From Cryptomeria japonica (taxonomy: Eukaryota; Streptophyta; Pinopsida; Cupressales; Cupressaceae): 64,000 bases of DNA. The notes below the pieces were generated by a model, which saw only the letters and a program-made list of their open reading frames with translations, was not told the origin of the DNA and did not search any database. Where the stretch lies: positions 138,677,361 through 138,741,360 of the forward strand of contig NC_081406.1 in assembly GCF_030272615.1 (NCBI RefSeq), read 5' to 3'. A program made the position numbers and the translations under genes. Below are positions 55,930-64,000 of this stretch, piece by piece (the stretch's first letter is position 1; each line of letters starts with the position of its first letter).

Positions 55930-55945
55930 TGGTGAACTCGATGTC
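55930..55945 (+). promoter_or_regulatory. Primer-site-like sequence of D
   Basis: TGGTGAACTCGATGTC follows the LTR by three T. It does not match the initiator Met tRNA site; the tRNA is not identified. Confidence 0.55.
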
Positions 55946-57165
55946 TTACATTCTTTACATTGAAAATTATTCAATATTTTTCATTTACAAGTTTAAATTT
56001 CTTGTAATTTACACAAACTTAGTGGTTAATTCATTCAAAACCCTAGTTGTTAAAATTGAAATTGAAGTTGTATTTTGCAAAAAATGTTATCTATTGTCTT
56101 AGATCTGAAAATTACATTGCTTGTCAAATTCAATTCTTTCATTGTCTTGTTCAATTTGCAAATCAAATTTACAAAATTAAGTGGTTAATTGTCAAAACCC
56201 TAATTTTCCAACATCAAACTTGTGCAAAAATTGGATTACATTTAATTTTCAGATTTGTGACTGTTTTCAGACTTGTCTTCTTACCTAAAATTCAAAATTT
56301 TAATTTCCCTCCTTTCCCAAAATTCAAAATTTCAAAATTCAGTGGTTAGGTCCTAAAACCCTATTTTTCAAATTTAATTAGATTTTGTGCAAATTTAAAT
56401 CAATTTCAATTTTATAAATATTATTTAAGGTGGCCCTATCCATTAGGTTTGCCCTTTTCAAAATTGCAATTCAATTTCTTATCTTTTTCAAAACCCTAAT
56501 AGGGTCCTATTTCGATATTCAAAACTTAATCTCACCTATCTAGAGATCGTAAAATCAATCAATTTTTGGGGGTTGGCTCTCAAATCATTGTAGCTTTCAT
56601 CCATGAAAATTTTCGAAAAAGTTGGGAGGACCGTGCATAACCTACACACAGTCCTTGACTTTTTTCCCGAAAGTTCGGGAGACTGTTATGACTGTATTTA
56701 ATTGCTTGAATCTAGAAAATTGGCCGATTTTGTTGAATTTTGATCCCTCTAAAATCGAAAACACTTCCCAATTTCAACATTACAATTTTCAACAAAACAT
56801 TTAGAATTAAGTGGTTAATTACAATCTGCCCTTATTTTATGATCTTAATTTTATCAATTTTAAATTTGAAATTAAGTGGTATCCCATTGGCCCTAATTTT
56901 AAATTTCAAATACCTTTTTATTTATAAATCTTTCTTGGAGATTGTGTCATTTCTTCTTTCCACAAAGTTCAAATTGTATAATCATCATTTTCTTGAATCT
57001 TGCATTATTCAGTTTTGCAAACTTTGTTCCCAAAATTCAAAATTTAAATTCAAATTTCAAATTTTCCCTTTAGTGCATGATTTTACAACTATTAGTCCTA
57101 CCTATACTATCCCCATTAGATGAAGCATTATAATTAAGGCTTCCCAAGGTTTAATTCTCGAAGAG
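55946..57165. other. Leader region of D
   Basis: A 1.2-kb AT-rich untranslated leader. The phrase AGTGGTTA(A/G)TT...AAAACCCTA recurs several times (near 56020, 56180, 56340, 56810), so it seems built from diverged short repeats. No coding sequence seen. Confidence 0.55.
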
Positions 57166-58860
57166 ATGGAGCCTAATTTGGGTGAATTCTACCATGAAGA
57201 TATTGCTAATTCTTCCCATCCTAATAATATCTCTACCTATCCAATTGATGATTCCCATGATAATGAAGAATCTTTGACTAGAGTTTCTATAGATCAACTT
57301 TCAAAATTGGACAATCAATTTGACAATTTCCAACAATGGATGTCCAAAGAATATCCTAATAGTGAAGCTCTTCCATTAATTGAAGGCCTAAAACTCATGA
57401 TTCAAAGTGATAATAATGGAATTGATATATTGCGTGGTATTGCTCACATTGTTGATTATAATGTTATGCCTATGAAGAGTTGTGTTGAGAACTCAGGTTA
57501 TTCACAACCTCCTACACAAATCAATCATTCTATTCCTTTGACCACTTCTATGGCTAATATTCCTACTTTCCCTTCAAACATCATGGCTACTTCAACTCAA
57601 AATGGCATTCCTACAACCATTAGTCATGGGGGAAATCCCTCTTCTTCATTCAATCGTCCATCTTTATCTATGCCTTCAATGAGTATTCCTATTGTCTCTC
57701 AACCAACCAATGTGACACAAGGGGGCAATTCATTTAATCATTTTACTCCTCCTTTTAGTGTCCCATTCCCTACTCAATCATAACCTATGCCTAATTACCA
57801 TAGTGTCCCACCACCTTATTCTCAAGCAATGCCTTCTTTCAATAACATCACACCACCTTCTCAATCAAACATGTCTAACATAAATTCTTCAATTGAAGCA
57901 ACCATTCATAACCTTGCTCAAACTATGTCTTCATTGCAACAACAAATTGCTTCTATGAGTTAATCCAAGTTTAGTGTGCCCACATTTGATGTTGCGAACC
58001 CACTTTCTCTTGATATTGTTAGAGTTGTTCTTCCTAAACATGTTGAAGTACCTCAATTGGAACTCTAGAATAGAAAAGGTGATCCTTTAACACATGTCAA
58101 AATATTCCAAACTTTGTGTATTGACTTTGCTCATGATCAAAGATTGCTTGCCAAATTGTTTACTAGAACATTAAGAGATAAGGCTTTACAGTGGTATTGC
58201 TCTTTGCCTTCTTATTCTATTACTTCTTTTCAACAATTTCAAAACAACATAGGCCCTAAAATCATTTTGACTGATTTAATGGATTATAAACAAGGTGTTC
58301 AAGAAAAACTGATTCATTTCATTGGTAGATACAAGTATTTGTGTTCTCAAATTTCTTTTCTAGTTCTTGATAATGATATTAAAAAAAAATTCATTTCTAA
58401 TTTGCAAAAAGACATTAAGGAAAAACTTCTCCTTTCCGAGTTTACTTCCTTTCCGCAGTTGTGCGCAACACTTCACAATTATCAACTGACTGTGAGTCAA
58501 ATGGAACAATCTACTCCTATGGCTCCGAGTGCTAAGAGTGAGAGTGCTCAACAACCATTTGCGAAGTTCAAACCAAACAAAAGCTTCATCAAATTCAATG
58601 ACACTATCAACAACAACAATGTGAATGCTACAACAGGTGTGGCTCCTATTTCTAAATTTTTCATAAGAGAGAAATAATGTACTCCTTTGAATGAATCTTT
58701 GTATAGCATCATGTCTCAGTTGTTACAAATAAATGTTATTAAACTGCCTCCAATAAAACCAGTTGACCTCTCTAAGGCAAATTCACCTCACTTTGATAGT
58801 AATTCTTTTTGTCAATTTCATCGTCAACCTGGTCATGATACCGATTTTTTTTTTTTGCAT
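57166..58860 (+). pseudogene. D gag
   Basis: One frame from ATG 57166 runs to ~58855. In-frame stops at 57781, 57961, 58066 and 58675 are each explained by one C-to-T or G-to-A change from a sense codon. The N-terminal half is Ser/Pro/Asn-rich (SLSMPSMSIPIVSQPTNVTQ). The capsid-like domain reads LFTRTLRDKALQWYCSLPS and QEKLIHFIGRYKYLCSQI, as in Ty3 Gag. A knuckle-like FCQFHRQPGHDT lies near 58810. A run of ten T at ~58846 causes a frameshift. Confidence 0.85.
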
Positions 58861-58959
58861 TAAAATATAAGATTCAAGACTTGATTGATAATAATACTAT
58901 ATCTATGACATGTGTTAATGATAAGAGAAACAAATCGGTATCTCCTCCTAATCAAAATC

Positions 58960-60536
58960 TAAAAATTTCACTGATCCTTTACCCTCTCATACCTCTAACG
59001 TAATTGAGACTAAACACACTTCTTTCTCTCCTTCTGATGTCACTTTCACAACTCCAAATGTGGTTAATATGGTAGAGAAACAAGACACACCTAAGGACCC
59101 ATGTATCACATTTGATCCTAGTGAGACCATTAGGGCACCTAATGGCCCTTTATACATAGTTGTGAAGATCCAAGGCAAACCTTATCGTGGTGTTCTTATT
59201 GATCCTTCTTGCATGGTTAATGTCATCACTGAAGAATATATTTATACTTTACATTTGCATCAACAAATCTATGATGATACTAATGTGGTCGTTAAGTTAT
59301 TTGATGGATTTTCTTGTCCTACTATTGGTTCTATCACACTTTCTATTGAGGTTCATACTAAATCTGTAGATGTCAAATTTTTAATCATTCCTTCATCTGA
59401 AAAATTTCGTGTGAAGTTAGGATACCCTTGGCTATCTTCCATGAAGGCTATTGCTTCTCCAATCCATAAGTTTTTGAAATTTCCTCATAATAGAGAAATC
59501 ATAATTGTTAGCAATAGCTTATTTCGACCAATCAGAAGAAGCCTAGGTGTTCCTATTGATTACTTTTAGCCTCAACAATTGGGATCTCTTCCACCAAGAA
59601 GTGATTCTCTCTTTCAATCTTATCAAAAATGGAAGAAAGATATGATTTTACCCTTAATCCAACCTAGAACTCCAACACTTGATATTCCCATCATTCTTGA
59701 AGATAAAGTTCTTCCCCTAATAGATATAACTAATCTTCCTCCTAAGGAATATTCCCAACCTATTCCTATGGATGAGACTATTCCTTCTCCTAAGAAGAAA
59801 AATAATATTCCTCCTAAGGTTATACCTATACCTCCTCCTCATGATGGATCTAGTCTCCTTCCTACACCAAACATTCCTCTTTTATATGTTGCATTTCCAC
59901 CTCCTTCCTCTTATAGAGAGAAGAGACCTGCCTCTCCTCTTGTCCAACCTAAAAGACCTCAACCTAACCATCCAACTACCAAAGATGAGAACATTCCTTC
60001 TTCAACAAATATACCTCAGTCTTCTCAGCGTTCCACTAAGACTAGATGGAATTGTTGTGCAAGAGAACGCCTACGAAAACGTCATGCTAGAGCTCATGAA
60101 GTTGTTTCTCAAACTATTCAATCTCCGAAAACACCAACAGTTGACATGATTCCATTTTCTTCTAAGCGAGATGTTGAACCTGAATCTCCAAATCATAAGC
60201 TAGAAAAACATGTGATGGTTTTACTTCTATTCATGTTAGAGCTCCTCTTTTTATAAATCTTGATAAAGAAATGGGTGAAAATGTTATTCATGATGGCAAT
60301 ACAACTCCTATGCTTATGATAGTGAATATGAATATGTTGATGTTGACAAACATTTATCTACAGAATTTTCAAAATCTTTAATTCTAGCTCCTAGAAATGA
60401 ACATAGTGACTTAGCACATGAGTATAGTCCTTGTTTGGATCTTGTGATAGCTCCATCTGCTGTGCTTAATGTCATTCCTCTGGCATGTTTCCCACCTTCC
60501 TAAAGTAGTGATCAGCAAGATCGGGAGGTGGATGTC
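58960..60536 (+). pseudogene. D protease and Pro-rich tail
   Basis: In a new frame from about 58960, the retropepsin-like domain reads PYRGVLIDPSCMVNVITEEY; the active site is Asp-Pro-Ser where Asp-Ser/Thr-Gly is usual. It ends LGYPWLSSMKAIASPIHKFL. A stop at 59567 separates a ~230-codon tail rich in Pro and Ser (LPPRSDSLFQSYQKWKKDM, PKKKNNIPPKVIPIPPP) with a basic patch (ARERLRKRHARAHE). After a shift near 60215 a degraded frame (SLILAPRNEHSDLAHEY) reaches ~60536. No RT follows. Confidence 0.8.
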
Positions 60537-61290
60537 ATGCTAGACTAGTTGCGTCAACACCCTAGATCCTCTACCTCTCTCCTTTCTTGCTCTTTTGTGA
60601 ACATTCTTCTATGTGTATCCCTATTCTTCTATTTGTTGTCCCTAGTGATGTCTACTTGAGGATGATGCAAAGCATTGAGATATCTTTTGGTCTCTTTCAT
60701 GTTGACTCAAAAGACACGTGTTTCCTTTCTTCCAAGGTGGTTTCCTTTCTTTGGGGAATGAGGACTATTCTATGCATATATATATATACATGATATACAT
60801 GAGTTATCATACAACATATTGACCCCGAGGAAAGCAAAGCCACCTCGTGCTTTGTGTTTTTTGTTAATTATCCTTGGGTTTATTCCTTGATTGGGGGCTA
60901 CATAACTGCGATAACGTGCTCCCTCTCTTTCTCTGTCTTATGTGTATCCTACCTTAAAGCAATCGCTCCTGATAAGGCATGTGCGATCTGTTTAACATGG
61001 GGGCATACAGTCTGCTCATATTTTCCTTCTTGATACTTAAAGTTACTTAGTGAACTTGGCTTTTCTTTGTAATTTTTCTTATCCTTTCTTTTGATGACTC
61101 ATAGTGAGGGGAACTTTACTACTTGCAGTCATGGTTCTCCCTCTTGATCTTCCCTTTTACTTTGTCAATCTAAGTTGTAAGATCCTTAGTCCATTGGGGG
61201 ATTGGTGCATCTTGCCTCGACGTGGTGAAAGTCTTTCAATATTGTCTTCTTGTACTTTACTAGTAGTATTGGCATATGCTTATACTCCCG
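60537..61290. other. 3' untranslated part of D
   Basis: No coding motif. It contains an (AT)n tract near 60776-60790 and a GGGGGCTACA at 60894 resembling the polypurine-LTR junction. Confidence 0.5.
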
Positions 61291-61293
61291 TTA

Positions 61294-61307
61294 AAGTGGG
61301 GGCTAAA
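61294..61307 (+). promoter_or_regulatory. Polypurine tract of D
   Basis: AAGTGGGGGCTAAA directly before the LTR start. Confidence 0.8.
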
Positions 61308-62524
61308 TGTAGTGTCATAAAATTGTGACCCTTGCAATTTTAGACCACATTTGGGTCTTTTCATTAGCGGACGAATTCCTAAGCCTGATCAGAGACTTGA
61401 AACATGCTCAAAACATAAAAAACTGGCATTTTCCATCATACTGTATTGCCTTTTGATGTTGCGTGTCCTAAATTAGGGCAGGACAAGGGCATGGCGCCCT
61501 TGTCCTAGCCCTATTTTGGGCTCCCTTTGATCCTCCCTTGTATTGAGCTTATCAATTGTTGAGCGGGAACAATTTCTCTATGTTGGCATAAGACGAGAAA
61601 TTACCTAAATACCCCTAATTGGCAAGTATACAAGGAGCACTTCCCCTCCTATTTGCATAAGCGAAGTCAATGATAGGCGAAGTTGATCATAAAGAGAAAT
61701 CAAGTGCAAGCATTCAAAGATTCAAGCATTGAGCATTTCAAGTCTCCTTTCAAGGATAGGTGTTGCATTCAAGTCAAGGATTCAACCATTGAAGAAGAGA
61801 TTTCTATCAATAATCAAGACATCCTATTTTACATATCCATTCAAGCAAATTCATCTACAAATATGTCAACATTTCAATTGTATCCCCTTCTTGAGGTGGA
61901 TTTTACTTTAGACATTTCCTTTCATTTACTTGCAACATTTTACAACCACTTGGTTAATTCCAAAATGGGGTTTGACCTGAAGGAAAATCCCCTATCCCAA
62001 CATTTCCCTCTTTTTTCTGTGTGTAGGTTGTAGGTGTGCAGTTATAATTGCAGGTTTGGGCTTCATTTTCAAAGACAGAAAAACCCTTTTCGACGCACGG
62101 ATTTTTCAAAAGATCATGTGCAACTTACACACAGTCCTTGCAACTTTTGCTCAGATTTGCAGGGAAGTTTCATCTCAACATTCGATCTATAGCTAATTCC
62201 AGGTGCACAACTTCATCTCACATCTCTATCTCAAGATATAATCGTTTCTTTGTCATTTCTGCACTTAGTCTTAATTTGCTTAATTAAACTTGTCTATTAT
62301 ATAAGAGGGTTAATTTACTTTCCTAATACTTTCCAAACATTACTACATTTCACTTAGAATTCAATCTCTTACCATTGGGGATTGGATCTAGTGAATTCAA
62401 CCCCTCTTTTAAATGTAATGTGTGTGAAAAATTGGAGGGAATCCTTTGTGAAACTTTCATCCCTCTTTTGAGGGGAGTAAAGATTTCCACTTGATCTCCC
62501 CTCATCATTTTTCACCATATTACA
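61308..62524 (+). repeat. 3' LTR of D
   Basis: 1217 bp, TGTAGTGTCATAAAATTG to CACCATATTACA, collinear with 54699-55926. Confidence 0.92.
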
Positions 62525-62529
62525 TATAT
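62525..62529. other. Target-site duplication TATAT (right) of D
   Basis: Matches 54694-54698. Confidence 0.88.
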
Positions 62530-62766
62530 TGTAACAATTCAAGTTCTATCAATATTTCAAAGGATCCGGTGTTGCATTCTAAAACAAAGCATTTGTCTAT
62601 AGTGTATCATTTCTTGAGGGAGAAGGTCAATGACGAGGAAGTCAAATTGGAATATGTATCTATAAAGGATCATATTGTAGATATTTTCACTAAGCCTTTG
62701 CCTGCAGATACATTTGCTTATTTGAGAGACAAGTTAGGGTCTTTGCCCCTTCTGTTGAGAACTAAA
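62530..62766 (+). pseudogene. P2 RNase H, 3' portion
   Basis: It resumes as NNSSSINISKDPVLHSKTKH, VKLEYVSIKDHIVDIFTKPL and LRDKLGSLP, colinear with the end of P1 pol. A small frameshift precedes the expected stop near 62764. Confidence 0.9.
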
Positions 62767-63043
62767 TGCGAGGAGTTGCTACTACTTAGTCGGAGTAGTC
62801 AATGTGTGGTTCAGATTTTCAGTTGTGGGTTTATCCTAAGGGGAAGATTGTGCTTCTTAGCAGATGAGTTTAGGGGGAGAGAGTATGATTTGAATGTTGT
62901 CTTTGGCATTGCTGTCAAAGAGGGAGAGAGCCATGTGAAAACTGCTTTATCTTTGGAGCTTTGTTGTGTATGATCTTAGGGGGAGTTTGTTGCAGATTGC
63001 TGATGATGATTTATTTCCTTTGCATTGCTTGTTTTTCACATTC

Positions 63044-63126
63044 ATATGTTTCCATCAATGCCAAAGGGGGAGATTGTTGGATATTGCTTCTGCTAGGATA
63101 TGTTGTTGTCATTGATGTCAACATAT
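63044..63126. repeat. 21-bp inverted repeat bracketing the polypurine tract of P2
   Basis: Arms 63044-63064 and 63106-63126 match as inverted repeats at 18 of 21 positions, with the tract and the LTR start in the loop. Confidence 0.85.
63061..63074 (+). promoter_or_regulatory. Polypurine tract of P2
   Basis: CCAAAGGGGGAGAT immediately before the 3' LTR. Confidence 0.9.
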
Positions 63127-64000
63127 TCCTGTGTTGCAGAGATCTATTTGGTGTTTTGGTGATTGCATTGCATTGATTTAGTTGGATTGAGGATTTGTGG
63201 TTCAATAATGAAGTATCTTCAATATCTTTATTTAATTCTTTATTGGTTTTAGTGATCCAAGAGATTGCTCGATCACATTATTTGATCCAATTTATAGTTT
63301 AGTCTTTCTGTGCACTGGTTGATAGATTGGTGTTTGATTCCGTGAGATCCGGTATGATCATATATTTGGTTGCAGATTTGGGAGAATGTTTTTGGTGTTC
63401 ATGTGTATCCTCAAATCAAATGGTTCACGATTTGGTGCTTTGCAAGCTATCTTTCTAATCCGAATTGTTGTTGTTGAGCGTTCCTGTTAGTTAGCGTGTT
63501 GATCAATGAAGATTTGCATAAGTGGTGTTGGTGCAACTATTTTGAATGGTTCTAATGTGCTTGTTGGTGTTTATTGATCGTTTCCTATTTGTTTTATTGG
63601 TCCACATTGATTCTTGTGTGCGTTCTTGGTGGTTTTGTTGATGCGGTGATATTCTTTGTGTTATGAGGTATTCTTGATGGTGTAACGTGTTGCGGTTGAT
63701 CTTGGCAAGAAATCCGGTGGTGATGCGTGTTTGGAAATTTGATTTAGGTCCATGTTATGTCATGTATATCATTATATTGGTCTGGTGGTTCATTTATGTA
63801 TCGTGTGATGTGATTTTGTAATTGAGAGTTGAGGGTTTGGCTGACCTTGTATTCAAGGTTGATGATTTGTATAAATAGGTGGTATAGTCATGTAATTTAG
63901 GTGTCGATGTTGTGTCTGCATTATTAGAGAGTGGTATATGTGGTGCTTAAGCGAATTTATCCTTCGGTGTGGAGTATTGAGCATAGATTGTTGCAGTGAA
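63075..64000 (+). repeat. 3' LTR of P2, partial at window edge
   Basis: TGTTGGATATTG..., aligned with the 5' LTR from 49343. The last ~430 bases lie beyond the window. Confidence 0.92.

Larger units (their letters stand above)
54699..62524 (+). mobile_element. Gag-protease-only Ty3-like element D (7826 bp)
   Basis: 5' LTR 54699-55926, primer-like site, leader, gag, protease, Pro-rich tail, polypurine tract, 3' LTR 61308-62524, flanked by TATAT. Only about 1.7 kb lies between the protease and the 3' LTR, and no RT, RNase H or integrase motif is present. The Gag and protease style (FHRQPGHDT knuckle, LGYPWLSSM, HKFLKFP) is like Tat/Athila-type Ty3 elements. It must have used enzymes from another element. 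Confidence 0.88.
49343..64000 (+). mobile_element. Ty1/copia element P2, 3' LTR runs off the window, split by element D
   Basis: 5' LTR 49343-50697, primer site, gag, pol up to 54698, nested D, RNase H end 62530-62766, polypurine tract, 3' LTR from 63075. It is the same broad lineage as P1 (colinear proteins, same tract context) but a distinct family: LTRs start TGTTGGATATTG and differ throughout. GGCTT at 49338-49342 is the likely left target copy. Confidence 0.94.

Overview
The window looks like repeat-dense plant nuclear DNA. The evidence is Ty1/copia and Ty3/gypsy elements with initiator-Met-tRNA-type primer sites (TGGTATCAGAGC), a plant-type hAT transposase remnant and very long LTRs. 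I see no intact host gene, no rRNA or tRNA, and nothing bacterial. The very long LTRs, many non-autonomous elements, nested insertions and low gene content suggest a large genome such as a conifer's, but that assignment is inference. Every protein-coding stretch I recognise is broken by stops or frameshifts.

Layout, left to right. 1-3381: 3' half of a Ty3/gypsy element (G1, +) ending in a 1235-bp LTR. 3900-4688: start of a giant-LTR family, here called S. 4689-18522: a Ty3/gypsy element (G2, -) with ~4-kb LTRs; a 3761-bp solo S LTR (8167-11927, target duplication GGTAT) sits in its 3' LTR. 18523-29818: a non-autonomous element (B, -) with copia-like ends, a Gag with four zinc knuckles and a ~1060-codon second ORF I cannot identify, but no reverse transcriptase or integrase. 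B itself carries a solo B LTR (20493-21360, TCTCT) inside ORF2 and a 3899-bp solo S LTR (25418-29316, CTGTT) inside its 5' LTR. 29819-34265: element C (+), another ORF-bearing element without pol domains, whose 3' LTR is related to S. 34408-35667: Ty3 integrase tail and LTR (G3). 35802-36413: hAT transposase remnant. 38034-38159: an exon-like piece resembling the snRNA-activating complex subunit SNAPC3/SRD2. 39496-39951 plus 46918-47430: an old Ty3 gag-like remnant split by a complete copia element (P1, 39952-46912, GTTTA). 49343-64000: a second copia element (P2) running off the window, split in its RNase H by a complete Gag-protease-only Ty3-like element (D, 54699-62524, TATAT).

The most unusual structure is inside the S LTRs. 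An array of hairpin-forming ~36-bp cores recurs every 166-168 bp over about 1.1-1.6 kb, with a different core sequence homogenised in each of the two LTR copies. A second shared structure is an inverted repeat bracketing the polypurine tract at the 3' LTR junction of P1, P2 and B. It suggests that B uses the copia machinery. Overall the window is a nest of at least five insertion layers in which autonomous copia and gypsy elements coexist with three kinds of element (B, C, D) that lack their own pol and must have depended on others.
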